Positions 35,330 through 44,069 of a DNA stretch of 64,000 bases are shown piece by piece. Position numbers and translations under genes: made by a program. The DNA is taken from contig CAKUDG010000014.1 in the NCBI GenBank assembly GCA_934644965.1, forward strand, positions 1-64,000, written 5' to 3'. Positions within the stretch are counted from its first letter, which is position 1, and each line of letters starts with the position of its first letter. The DNA comes from an uncultured Victivallales bacterium (GTDB taxonomy: Bacteria; Verrucomicrobiota; Lentisphaeria; Victivallales; UBA1829). The notes beneath the pieces were generated by a model. It saw only the letters and a program-made list of their open reading frames with translations, searched no databases and was not told the origin of the DNA.

Positions 35330-35419
35330 TTTTATTCCGCGTTTCTCCGGATTTTACTTTTTTCTTCGTTCTTCCCCGCCTCTTCCTTTTCCCGGAACTC
35401 AGGAAATAAAACTGTTTTT

Positions 35420-36769
35420 CTATCGGGCTTCCGGAAGCTGTTTCCAGTCCGTTGTGTAGCAGGGGGAGAGCATCTCGCGCTTCATCGTCCAGGGTTTCCG
35501 GATTCCTTCGGCAAGATGGAAGAGGGTTCCCCGGCCGTGGATTCTGTTGATTTTGTCGACCGTCTCCGCAAGGCGCTCTTTTTTCCTGTCCAGAGCGGGG
35601 TCGGAAAAGAGATCGGGCTGTCTGATCTCAGCGGATTCCAGACCGAAAAAGAGCACGCCCGCCTTTTTGTAGCGCCGGCCGGGACGGAAGAGGGGACGGA
35701 GTCGGGGAAGGATCGAGGAGAGCATTTCCGTCGTTCCGGAAAGGGGATCGGAGAAGAGAATGGACCGTCCATCGCATCCTCCCGGCAGAACAGGAGCACC
35801 GCCCGACGGAGAGGAGGCAAATTCAGGATAATACTGAAAATAGACGTTGACCCCCTTTGCAAGAAGCTTTTCCCTGCGGAGTTTTTCCGCCGCACGGGCC
35901 GTATAGTGCGCCACAGCTTCGGAAAGCGACTGAAAATCAAGCACCGGACTTCCGAAGGAACGCGAACAGCTGATGCTCCCGGAAGGAGTTTCGGGATTTT
36001 CCCGCTCAAAAGCGGGCTGTCCGCGGAGTTCAAGCGCCGTTTTCAGGAGCGTGACGCTGAATCTGCGGCGCAGGAAGGATTCGTCCGCGGAAGCGAGATC
36101 CCATGCGGTCCGGATTCCGGCGGCAACCAGCTTCAATGCCAGGCGCCCACCTACTCCCCAGACCTCCGATACGGGAAGTGCTTCCAGTATCGGACGCGGA
36201 TCTTCCGGCATAACGAACACTCCCGAACGTTCCTTCTTCCCGATGTGATTCGCAATCTTGGCAAGCGTTCTGCTGGAAGCGAATCCCACTCCGCAGGGAA
36301 TGCCGACCCATTGCAGAAGGGTCCTTCGGAGCCGGACTCCGTAATCGAAATAAGCCCCGGGACCGGGAGGAGAAGAAGAAACCGGGAGAACGCCAGTCCC
36401 GGAAGAGGCGGCTCTAGACGCCGGGGAGGAAGAGACGGGGGAAAGATTCACATGGATGAAAGCTTCGTCGATGGAATAAGGCTCCACATCCGGAGTGAAT
36501 TCTCCCAAAGCGGCGATCATCCTCCGGGAAAGATCTCCGTACAGTTCATAGTTGCTGGATTTGAGGATCAGCTCCCGGCGCGGCAGATGAGCTTTCAGCC
36601 GGAAGAACGGAGTTCCCATCGGGATGCCGAGCGCCTTGCATTCGGGGGAGCGGCTGATGACACAGCCGTCGTTGTTGGAGAGGACGGCGACAGGTCTCCC
36701 CTCGAGCGAAGGATCGAAAACCCGTTCGCACGAGACATAGAAATTATTGCCGTCCACAAGTCCGATCAT
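35420..36769 (-). CDS. umuC: DNA polymerase V subunit UmuC (Y-family translesion polymerase)
   Basis: A 449-residue Y-family polymerase that copies past DNA lesions together with UmuD'. The palm motifs are GLVDGNNFYVSCERVFDPSL at the N-terminus and YSIDEAFIHV with the two catalytic acids. Helix-hairpin-helix sequences follow (VWGVGGRLALKLVAAGI). A beta-clamp binding motif QPDLF lies in the C-terminal part and the protein ends with SPCYTTDWKQLPEA, as UmuC does. A Ser/Ala/Pro-rich insert of about 25 residues follows the SIDEAF motif. Start ATG at 36769 is 21 bases from the flavin reductase stop, with AGGAGG somewhat far upstream. Confidence 0.95.
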   Translation of the reverse strand: MIGLVDGNNFYVSCERVFDPSLEGRPVAVLSNNDGCVISRSPECKALGIPMGTPFFRLKAHLPRRELILKSSNYELYGDLSRRMIAALGEFTPDVEPYSIDEAFIHVNLSPVSSSPASRAASSGTGVLPVSSSPPGPGAYFDYGVRLRRTLLQWVGIPCGVGFASSRTLAKIANHIGKKERSGVFVMPEDPRPILEALPVSEVWGVGGRLALKLVAAGIRTAWDLASADESFLRRRFSVTLLKTALELRGQPAFERENPETPSGSISCSRSFGSPVLDFQSLSEAVAHYTARAAEKLRREKLLAKGVNVYFQYYPEFASSPSGGAPVLPGGCDGRSILFSDPLSGTTEMLSSILPRLRPLFRPGRRYKKAGVLFFGLESAEIRQPDLFSDPALDRKKERLAETVDKINRIHGRGTLFHLAEGIRKPWTMKREMLSPCYTTDWKQLPEAR

Positions 36770-36790
36770 ACGCGCCAGGCGACCTCCTGC

Positions 36791-37351
36791 TTACAGGAGT
36801 TTTCTGCCGTCGCGGAAAGCCGTCCCCGCGATTTCACCGAGCTTGAGATAACGGTGACGGACCGGATCAAAGGTGATGGCCTGGATTTTGGCGGGATCAA
36901 TGCGGCCGTCGGAGTCCAGGACCCGTTCGTCGGCACTGACATTGAGAATTTCGCCGACTGTGCACCCGGAGTCGGAGTCATAGTGCAGAAGACGGCATTC
37001 CAGGGTCATGGGGAGCTCCTCGATCAGGGGGGCGTCGACCAGTTCCGCCTTCCGGATGTGGAAGGAGGTTTTCCCGAGTTTCCCGGGATCCTCATTCCCG
37101 GAGACGATGCCCAGAAAATCACATTCCGCCACATGGGGGGCGTCTCCGATGCTGACGGTAAAGGCTTTTCTCGCAAGCAGATTCGCCGCAGTCCTGTGAG
37201 CGGGATCGATGCAGACGGCAATCCGCGCCGTATCGTGAATGCCACCCCATGCGGCGTTCATCGCATTGGGGGATCCGTCTTCGTTGTAAGTGCCGATGAT
37301 CAGGACAGGCATGGGATACAGCCAGGTCTGAGCTCCAAAATTTTTGCGCAT
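36791..37351 (-). CDS. Flavin reductase-like FMN-binding protein inside the umuDC operon
   Basis: A 186-residue protein of the flavin reductase/flavoredoxin split-barrel type. It starts with PMPVLIIGTYNEDGSPNAMN, has AWGGIHDTARIAVCIDPAHR and ARKAFTVSIGDAPHV, the usual FMN-contact regions, and ends in a dimer arm. It would bind FMN and transfer electrons from NAD(P)H or another donor. It lies six bases after umuD and 21 bases before umuC on the same strand, so it is co-expressed with the mutasome genes; no link between the two functions is established. Start ATG at 37351 follows GGGGAG at nine bases. Confidence 0.85.
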   Translation of the reverse strand: MRKNFGAQTWLYPMPVLIIGTYNEDGSPNAMNAAWGGIHDTARIAVCIDPAHRTAANLLARKAFTVSIGDAPHVAECDFLGIVSGNEDPGKLGKTSFHIRKAELVDAPLIEELPMTLECRLLHYDSDSGCTVGEILNVSADERVLDSDGRIDPAKIQAITFDPVRHRYLKLGEIAGTAFRDGRKLL

Positions 37352-37357
37352 GGTTTG

Positions 37358-37813
37358 TCAACTCCCCGGCCCTGAGGCCGTTATTTTTCCGGATGAATGA
37401 TGAAGGAACTGATGAATGACAGCTGTCACGACTCCGAAGATCCTGAGTTCCGTTTCCCCGGAGGTGAAGGTGATCGCTTTGTATTTCCGGTTCGCAGGCT
37501 GAAGATACCAGGAACGACCGTCGGAGCGGAGTGTTTTGACGGTGAATTCATTGTCGACACAGGCTATGACGATGGCACCGTCAAATGCACCAATGCTGCG
37601 GTCCACCACAAGAATGTCTCCGGGACGAATCCCGGCTCCGGTCATGGAATCGCCCGCCGCCCTCACAAAAAACGTCGCCGCGGGCCGCTGCACCAGAAGT
37701 TCGTTCAGATCCAGCGGCGATTCCACATACGGATCCGCGGGCGAAGGAAAACCTGCGGCCACGGGACTCGTCATCAGGGGAGGATGACTCTCTTTCCGTT
37801 CTGTTGTCTTCAT
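37358..37813 (-). CDS. umuD: UmuD-type S24 self-cleaving translesion subunit
   Basis: A 151-residue S24-family protein. RecA-stimulated cleavage would fall at Ala20-Gly21 in AAGFPSPADPY, the same context as in E. coli UmuD. The catalytic serine is Ser56 (AAGDSMTGAGI) and the general-base lysine Lys93 (NEFTVKTL). There is no N-terminal DNA-binding domain, so it is UmuD rather than LexA. ATG at 37813 gives a protein of family length; the open frame runs on upstream in a non-family sequence. First gene of the umuD-flavin reductase-umuC set. No LexA box could be recognised upstream. Confidence 0.92.
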   Translation of the reverse strand: MKTTERKESHPPLMTSPVAAGFPSPADPYVESPLDLNELLVQRPAATFFVRAAGDSMTGAGIRPGDILVVDRSIGAFDGAIVIACVDNEFTVKTLRSDGRSWYLQPANRKYKAITFTSGETELRIFGVVTAVIHQFLHHSSGKITASGPGS

Positions 37814-38267
37814 GGAATTTCCAATGTCTTTCCCTTCTTCTTTCCCGTCTTCCCGTTTCACAGCAGCCCGTTTTCTGCCCGGACCGAAGGGCGGCAGAGG
37901 GCTTCTTCCTCCGGCGGCGGGGGTGGACAATCCGTCCGCACGGAGATATCCGCCGCCCCACCGGAGTTCCCTGAAGGGGGGGGAACTCATGCCGGAATTC
38001 CGGGTACTGTCAATATACCATGCGGATTCCGGAAATGAAAACGGTCCTCCCTTCTCTTCCGTGGGAATTTCTCATCCCCTCACCAGAAAAAGGCAGGAGG
38101 ACCGGGAAAAGGAGGGGAAAAAAACGGGGAGTCCGGCAGAATCCCTCCGGAAAGTAAGGAAAAAAGAATCCGGGATTGCATTCCGGCGGAGGAAATGGTA
38201 TATTCACCAGCTGATTTGCTCAGGAGTGGAAACAGTTTTTTACATCGGACAAACGGATATCATTTTC
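37814..38267. other. Divergent control region between umuD and the TPP enzyme
   Basis: No gene is supported. The right side has the promoter at 38176-38204. The umuD side shows no clear SOS box of the CTG-N10-CAG or TGTTC-N4-GAACA kinds; a TTGACA reads leftwards from about 38015 but without a matching -10. Confidence 0.5.
38176..38204 (+). promoter_or_regulatory. Promoter of the TPP-enzyme gene
   Basis: TTGCAT at 38176-38181, a 17-base spacer and TATATT at 38199-38204, about 64 bases before the start codon. Confidence 0.55.
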
Positions 38268-40157
38268 ATGAGACTTGCCAATTATCTATTCAAGACTTTT
38301 GCGGACAAAGGCCTGGACACCGTATTTTTCCTTACCGGAGGAGGCGCGGCACACCTGAACGATGCATTGGGCCAGGAGAAACGCCTGCGTCGCCTCTGCT
38401 GTCTTCACGAACAGGCCTGCGCAATGGCAGCTGAAGGATATGCCAGAGTTCGGAACATTCCCGCCATCGTCAGTGTCACAACCGGGCCGGGAGGAACCAA
38501 TGCGATCACCGGAGTGGCGGGAGCATATCTGGATTCCATTCCGATGCTGGTGATTTCCGGTCAGGTGCAGACGGAAACCATGCTCTCGAGCTGTCCAGGC
38601 CTGAAACTGCGTCAGTACGGCGATCAGGAACTGGATATTATTCCGATGGTCCGGCCGATCACCAAGTATGCGGTCACGGTCACAGACCCGTCTTCCATCC
38701 GCCGGGAGCTGGAACGCGCACTTCATACCGCCACCTCGGGGCGGCCCGGACCGGTCTGGCTCGATATTCCTCTTGATATACAGGCGGCGGAAGTGGATCC
38801 GGAGACTCTGCCGGGCTGGACTCCGGAGGAAAAGGAGGAACAGGAGGAGGAGGAAGGAAAGAAGAGCTGCCAGGTGGAGAGATTGGGACAGATGATTTCC
38901 CTTGTGGCCAGACGTCTGCGTTCCGCGACGCGGCCGGTGATGATCGCCGGCAACGGAGTGCGTCTGGCGGGAGCAGCGGAGGCTTTCCGGAATCTGAGTT
39001 CAAAACTCGGGATCCCGGTCCTTACTTCGATTTCCGGGATTGATCTGCTGCCTTCGGATTCGCCGTGCTTTTTCGGACGCCCCGGCATCCTCGGGGAACG
39101 GGCGGCAAACTACATTCTGCAGAATTCCGATCTGGCGCTTATCATCGGTTCGAGAATGGGAATCCGCATGACAGGGTATTCCTTCGGAACCTTTCTGCGC
39201 GACGCATTCCGGATCATGGTCGATGTGGATCCGGATGAAATGCGCCGTCCGAATCTCCGTATAGACTGTCCCGTCCACTGCGACGCCGCGGAGTTCATTG
39301 CCCTGCTCGACGCCCAGTTCCCGACCCCTTTCCAGGCTCCCCGCCCGTGGCTGGACTACTGCAGGAATCTTCGCCGCCGTTATCCTGTCGTCACCGCCGC
39401 CCACCGGCAGCGCCGTGATTACGTCAGCAGCTACGTTTTTCCCGAACTGCTCGCCTCCTCTCTGGCAGACGGTTCCGTTGTCGTAACCGGAAACGGCACC
39501 GCCTATACGAGCACGTATCAGAGTTTCCCCGTCCGTCCGGGGATCCGGATTTTCGCCAACCAGGGCTGTGCCGCCATGGGATATGATCTGCCCGCGGCCA
39601 TCGGAGCGGCTTTCGGCGCTCCCGGAAGGGAAATCATCTGCATCACCGGAGACGGAAGCATTCAGATGAATATTCAGGAGCTTCAGACTATTGTGTCTGC
39701 AAACCTTCCCATCAAGATTTTCTGTTACAACAACAACGGATATCTCTCCATCAAACTGACCCAGCACTCCTTTTTCCCGGGCCGCCGGATCGGATCCGAT
39801 CCGGACAGCGGAGTTCATCTTCCTGATCTGGGACGTCTCGCATCCGCATACGGCATCCCCTTTTTCCGGATGCGGAATCATGAGGAGGCGGCGGCGCTGC
39901 TCCCGGAAATTCTCCGTCTTCACGGACCTGTGCTTTGCGAGGTGATGACGGATCCGATGGAGGAGCTCGGGGCCAAGGCGGCCTCCCGTCTGCTGCCGGA
40001 CGGCAGGATTTTGTCGCGCCCTCTGGAGGATCTCGCGCCCCTGCTCGACCGCGCGGAACACCATGCGAACATGTTGATCCCGGAACCGGAAGAAGACCTT
40101 CTGAAGACTCCTGAGGGAAACACTCCCCCGCAGCACTCTCCGCCGCCGTTTCCCTGA
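38268..40157 (+). CDS. Thiamine-diphosphate enzyme of the acetolactate synthase family
   Basis: A 629-residue TPP enzyme with the three domains of acetohydroxyacid synthase. Glu48 in CLHEQACAMAAEGYAR is the cofactor-activating glutamate; SVTTGPGGTNAITG and the central cofactor-like domain follow; the C-terminal TPP motif is GDGSIQMNIQE ending in NNNGYLS (about 460-490). A short acidic insert (KEEQEEEEGKK) lies near residue 190. It is probably not the housekeeping IlvB, since no small subunit follows and the next gene encodes a nucleotide-sugar epimerase. Related TPP enzymes such as YerE add a two-carbon branch to nucleotide sugars. Start ATG at 38268 begins the family N-terminus; the frame opens upstream but not in family sequence. 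Confidence 0.85.
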   Translation: MRLANYLFKTFADKGLDTVFFLTGGGAAHLNDALGQEKRLRRLCCLHEQACAMAAEGYARVRNIPAIVSVTTGPGGTNAITGVAGAYLDSIPMLVISGQVQTETMLSSCPGLKLRQYGDQELDIIPMVRPITKYAVTVTDPSSIRRELERALHTATSGRPGPVWLDIPLDIQAAEVDPETLPGWTPEEKEEQEEEEGKKSCQVERLGQMISLVARRLRSATRPVMIAGNGVRLAGAAEAFRNLSSKLGIPVLTSISGIDLLPSDSPCFFGRPGILGERAANYILQNSDLALIIGSRMGIRMTGYSFGTFLRDAFRIMVDVDPDEMRRPNLRIDCPVHCDAAEFIALLDAQFPTPFQAPRPWLDYCRNLRRRYPVVTAAHRQRRDYVSSYVFPELLASSLADGSVVVTGNGTAYTSTYQSFPVRPGIRIFANQGCAAMGYDLPAAIGAAFGAPGREIICITGDGSIQMNIQELQTIVSANLPIKIFCYNNNGYLSIKLTQHSFFPGRRIGSDPDSGVHLPDLGRLASAYGIPFFRMRNHEEAAALLPEILRLHGPVLCEVMTDPMEELGAKAASRLLPDGRILSRPLEDLAPLLDRAEHHANMLIPEPEEDLLKTPEGNTPPQHSPPPFP

Positions 40158-40319
40158 TGACAGGCCCGATGCCGGATTCCCGTCTATGATACCATAGAAA
40201 AAAACTGGAAAAAAAACGTTGCTATCCCTCTTCATGCTCCATTCCATTTCCGGAACGAAAATTCCCCCGGGAATCCGCATGAACAGAACTCTTCCCCCAC
40301 CGAGGAGAAAAACAGCACG

Positions 40320-41264
40320 ATGAAAAGAATGAAACGAATCTTTCTGACCGGAGGAACCGGTTTTTTCGGCCGGACGCTCCTGGATGCACTGCTCACCGGC
40401 GCCTGGAAAGAGTGTCGCTGGGTTCTGCTTTCACGCGATCCGGAACGTTTTCTCAGGGAATGTCCGGAATTTCTCGAGCTTTCGGACCGGGTGGAATTCC
40501 TGCGGGGAGACATCCGTGATTTCGCCTTTCCCGCCGGCGAATTTTCCGCCGTCCTGCACGGAGCCACCCCCGCGGTGACGGATCTGTCCGATACGGAAAT
40601 GACCTCCATCATTGTGGAAGGGACACGTCATGTTCTGGAATTCGTGTGCGCACGCGGCATTCCCCGTCTGCTCCTCGTGAGTTCCGGCGCGGTCTATGGC
40701 CCGGCCCTGCCGGGAATCCGCCGGATTCCGGAGGATCATCCGCTCCGACCCGTAACGGCTTACGGACGGGGCAAACTCGCGGCGGAAAGGCTCTGTCTCT
40801 CCGAACTGGGGGATGGATGCGTGATTGCCCGTGGATTCGCCTTTGTCGGTCCCCGGCTCAACTTCAACATTCACTATGCTGTCGGAAACTTCATCCGGGA
40901 CGCTCTTGCGGGCGGCCCCATCCTCATCAAAGGAGACGGCACTCCCATACGGAGTTATCTGGGGAACGACGATCTTGTACACTGGCTGATGACCCTGCTC
41001 GAACGGGGACACGGCGGCAGAATATACAACTTCGGTTCCGACCGCGGAATGTCGATTGCCGAAGTGGCAGAAGGAGTCCGTTCCGCACTGAATTCAAAGG
41101 CCGAAATCCGGATCCTGACACCGCCGCAGGATCATCGGGAAGGGAAAGCTCCGGAAGTGTATGTGCCGGACATTTCCAGAGCACGCACGGAACTCGGACT
41201 GGATGTTACAGTGGATTTCCCTTCCGCAATCCGTGCGGCCGCCGCCAGACACAGCCGCCGCTGA
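40320..41264 (+). CDS. NAD-dependent epimerase/dehydratase (extended SDR)
   Basis: A 314-residue extended short-chain dehydrogenase acting on nucleotide sugars. The NAD motif is FLTGGTGFFGRTLL; the active site consists of VSSGAVYGP with the serine and TAYGRGKLAAE with Tyr and Lys. RSYLGNDDLVHWLMTLLERG and YNFGSDRGMSIAEVAEGVR are characteristic of GDP- or CDP-sugar epimerases/reductases. Start ATG at 40320 has GAGGAG eleven bases upstream. It follows the TPP enzyme by 162 bases on the same strand; the pair resembles the carbon-branching enzyme plus reductase used for branched-chain sugars such as yersiniose. Exact substrate is unknown. Confidence 0.85.
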   Translation: MKRMKRIFLTGGTGFFGRTLLDALLTGAWKECRWVLLSRDPERFLRECPEFLELSDRVEFLRGDIRDFAFPAGEFSAVLHGATPAVTDLSDTEMTSIIVEGTRHVLEFVCARGIPRLLLVSSGAVYGPALPGIRRIPEDHPLRPVTAYGRGKLAAERLCLSELGDGCVIARGFAFVGPRLNFNIHYAVGNFIRDALAGGPILIKGDGTPIRSYLGNDDLVHWLMTLLERGHGGRIYNFGSDRGMSIAEVAEGVRSALNSKAEIRILTPPQDHREGKAPEVYVPDISRARTELGLDVTVDFPSAIRAAAARHSRR

Positions 41265-41366
41265 CACAGAGAGGGTGCCGCCGCCGCGGCATCCTCCCCG
41301 CCTCTTCTCCAGATTGTGACGCAACATCCAACAAAGAAGCCGGAATGAAGGATCCGGAATCAGCCA

Positions 41367-41408
41367 TCCGGGATGCAAAGTCCGGGACGCAAAGTCCGGG
41401 ATGAAAAA
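41367..41408. repeat. Three tandem 14-bp repeats
   Basis: TCCGGGATGCAAAG (41367-41380), TCCGGGACGCAAAG (41381-41394) and TCCGGGATGAAAAA (41395-41408), ending exactly at the antiporter stop codon. They lie between convergent genes; function unknown. Confidence 0.7.
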
Positions 41409-43652
41409 TCAGGAATGCTGTTCCGCCGGCTGAGCGCTTTCAAAGACTTCATGCCCTGCCGCCGCCGGAGTCGCGGCCATTTCCGCACCGGCGAGGTGCT
41501 CGAAACGGGTTCTCTGAGCCGCGGTTCCGATCACGGCAAGAAGATCTCCGGCCTTCAAAAGGAAATCAGGGGAAGGATTGGAAATGAATGATCCGTCCCG
41601 CATGGCCCCGACGACCGAAACCCCGCAGAGGCTGCGTATTCTGGAATCCGCCAGAGTTTTTCCTGCAATGAAACTTTCCTCCGGAAGAAGAACCCAGTTC
41701 AGTTCCACAATTCCGATAAAGGAACGGAGCCGCGTGAGAAGACGGTAATCCGCCTTTCCGTCCAGGAGGGGCTTGTACTGATCATGACGCACTCCGTCCA
41801 GATAGTTCTGCACCTCCAGGGCCGGGACGTCCAGACGCAGAAGGGCCTGACGCGTGATCTCAAGTCCAGCCTCGAATTTCGGCTGAACGATTTCATAGAT
41901 TTTATATCCGTGGAGCATGCGCACCTCTTCCGCGGAATCCGCAAGGGTAATGATCGGAATGCTCGGGTGCAGCATGCGGGCGGAACGGATGATCGAAAGG
42001 TTTTCACTGAATCCGGAGGAAATCGAGAGCAGGATTTTCGCGCGGTCGATTCCGGCCGAATTCAGGATGACGTCCTGCTGGGGATCCCCGTAAATGGCAA
42101 CGAGTTTTTCCTTCTGACTTTCCTGAAAGGAACGGTGGTCGCTGTCGATGATGATATATGGAAGCTGGAGACGGGAAAGCAGGTGCGCAATGGATCGGCC
42201 CACAGCTCCGCCGCCGGCAAGAATGACATGATTCCGCAAATCGGGTTCGGGAATGGTCACGGTATCCAGGCGCGGACTCTTCTTCCAGATCGTCTTTTGC
42301 AGAAGGCGGTAGACCGGAGACGTCAGGTTGTCCACCGCAGGCCCCAGAATCATCGAACACACCACGATGCACAGGATCAGCGAATACACCGCCGAATCAA
42401 ACAGATTCACATTCGGACGCGATCCTTCCTGAATCACAATAAAGGCGATTTCCGAAGTCGGCACCATTCCGAAGAACATCGCCACGGGAATCACGTTCCG
42501 ATATCCGTATATCCAGGTAATCGCGGAAAGGAAAAGCGTCCTGGACATGACCGTCAGCAGGAGCAGCCCCGCCACCAGCGGGAAATGGTCCAGAAGATAA
42601 TTGCAGTCCAGCAGCATCCCGATGGACACGAAGAACAGCATGGCAAAGAGATCCCGGACCGGCATCATTTCATACAGCGCCTTTTTCCCGTAATCCGAAT
42701 CGCTCAGCACAATCCCCGCAAGAAACGCGCCGAAGGAAAAGGAGGCCTGCATCGCCTCCGAAACGAATCCGATTCCCAGCGCCAGGCCCGTCACGGCCAG
42801 GAGAAAGAGTTCTTTTGAATTCCAGCGTGCCACCAGTTTCAGGAGCCAGGGCACCAGTTTGGCTCCCAGAGTCATCATCAGGAACATGAAGACCGCACCG
42901 GTCGCAAGCGGCTTCAAAGCATTCATCAGCCCCTGGCTCAGATTGCTCAGATTGCAGACGATCAGCATCAGAGGCACCACCGTCAGGTCCTGGACAATCG
43001 ACATGCCGATCATCACTTTGCTCGAAAGCGTCCCCATCTGCCCGTTGCTGGTGAGGGTCTTGAGGATCACCGCCGTGGATGTCGAGACGAACGCCACGCC
43101 GAAAAGCATGGCGGTGGTCAGGGGCAGACCGAGCAGAAGCCCGATTCCGGCGGCGCAGGCCAGAGTCAGCAGAACCTGGACAAGAGTGCCCCATACGGCA
43201 ACGGTCCGGATCGGACGAATGTCGCTTTTGGAAAATTCCAGTCCCATGGAAAACAGCAGCAGCGCCACGCCGATGTTCGCCAGTCCCTGCAGCGAGACAT
43301 ACGCCTCGTTCCCGAACCATGCCCGGTAACCGATACCCACAAAAACGCCGGAAAGAATGTATCCGAGAATCAGCGGCTGTTTGAGTTTCTTGGCCGCCAG
43401 TCCGCCGAGGAGCCCCGTCAGGACGATGAAGATCAGGGCGGTCACCAGCGCCGTGGCCGGATCGGAAGCGCTCATCCCCGTCCCGGAGGAATCCATCACC
43501 GCCGATGCGATGTTGCCCACCGGAGTGATGGATCCGCCTGCGGCTGCAGAAGTTGCACCGCCTGCGGCATCGGCAGTATTCCCCTCAAGCGCGGACATTC
43601 CCGTGGCGATGACCTGCTGAACGGAGTCGGCAGCAGCACTTTCTTCTTCCAT
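41409..43652 (-). CDS. CPA2-type cation:proton antiporter with TrkA-N and TrkA-C domains (KefB-like)
   Basis: A 747-residue inner-membrane antiporter or channel for potassium or sodium against protons. A low-complexity Ala/Gly/Ser tail of about 65 residues precedes roughly twelve hydrophobic segments (LIFIVLTGLLGGLAAKKL, GYILSGVFVGIG, FSMGLEFSKSDI, TSTAVILKTL). The cytoplasmic part has the NAD-binding TrkA-N motif VILAGGGAVGRSIAHLLSRL (near 490) and IIIDSD, then a TrkA-C domain in the last 100 residues (DGSFISNPSPDFLLKAGDLL). This is the KefB/KefC/GerN arrangement. No ancillary oxidoreductase gene is adjacent. Start ATG at 43652 is the first in frame after GAGGAAAT. Confidence 0.9.
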   Translation of the reverse strand: MEEESAAADSVQQVIATGMSALEGNTADAAGGATSAAAGGSITPVGNIASAVMDSSGTGMSASDPATALVTALIFIVLTGLLGGLAAKKLKQPLILGYILSGVFVGIGYRAWFGNEAYVSLQGLANIGVALLLFSMGLEFSKSDIRPIRTVAVWGTLVQVLLTLACAAGIGLLLGLPLTTAMLFGVAFVSTSTAVILKTLTSNGQMGTLSSKVMIGMSIVQDLTVVPLMLIVCNLSNLSQGLMNALKPLATGAVFMFLMMTLGAKLVPWLLKLVARWNSKELFLLAVTGLALGIGFVSEAMQASFSFGAFLAGIVLSDSDYGKKALYEMMPVRDLFAMLFFVSIGMLLDCNYLLDHFPLVAGLLLLTVMSRTLFLSAITWIYGYRNVIPVAMFFGMVPTSEIAFIVIQEGSRPNVNLFDSAVYSLILCIVVCSMILGPAVDNLTSPVYRLLQKTIWKKSPRLDTVTIPEPDLRNHVILAGGGAVGRSIAHLLSRLQLPYIIIDSDHRSFQESQKEKLVAIYGDPQQDVILNSAGIDRAKILLSISSGFSENLSIIRSARMLHPSIPIITLADSAEEVRMLHGYKIYEIVQPKFEAGLEITRQALLRLDVPALEVQNYLDGVRHDQYKPLLDGKADYRLLTRLRSFIGIVELNWVLLPEESFIAGKTLADSRIRSLCGVSVVGAMRDGSFISNPSPDFLLKAGDLLAVIGTAAQRTRFEHLAGAEMAATPAAAGHEVFESAQPAEQHS

Positions 43653-44069
43653 TTCCGGGATTTCCTCCTCTTCTTCGTCTTGCTTCCTCTCTGAGAAAAG
43701 CTCCGGCAGGACCGGAGCCGGATATGCAGTCCCATACTATACTCCCTCCTGCGGGAAAAGGACAGGTTTTTTTCCGTCATTTTTCCGTCATTTTTCTTTT
43801 TCCTCCGTTTTCCCCTGTTTCCCTTGTTTCCCCTGTTTGCATCCGTTTTACGGGAACAGGAAGGAAATTCCGCTCAAAGGTTCCGGGGAGCATATTGAAA
43901 TATACGTTTTCCTGTTTACATTATCCCCATCTCCCGGGCCTGGACAGAGAAGGGAAAAAAGGGGGGGGCGGGTGGAATGACAGGAAGACTTCTCTCCGCC
44001 TCTCGACGGACTGTTCACGGTGGAGGAGGCATCTGACATTTTACAAGAAGAGGAACGGAGGCATCTCTC
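43653..44069. other. Divergent intergenic region with simple repeats
   Basis: No gene is supported. CCGTCATTTTT is repeated twice near 43775-43798 and CCCYTGTTT three times at 43812-43838 (9-bp period). The promoter of the M50 protease is at 43895-43922. Confidence 0.55.
43895..43922 (+). promoter_or_regulatory. Promoter of the M50 protease gene
   Basis: TTGAAA at 43895-43900, a 16-base spacer and TACATT at 43917-43922, continuing as TACATTATCCCC. The leader would be about 140 bases. Confidence 0.55.

Noticed and set aside
37814..38267. SOS box upstream of umuD
   Set aside because: Neither the gammaproteobacterial CTG-N10-CAG type nor a TGTTC-N4-GAACA type site was found.
38268..40157. Housekeeping acetolactate synthase IlvB
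   Set aside because: There is no IlvN/IlvH small subunit or ilvC nearby and a sugar epimerase follows; the specific identity is left open.
43768..43838. CRISPR-like array in the repeats before the M50 protease gene
   Set aside because: The units are 9-13 bp with no spacers; they are simple tandem repeats.
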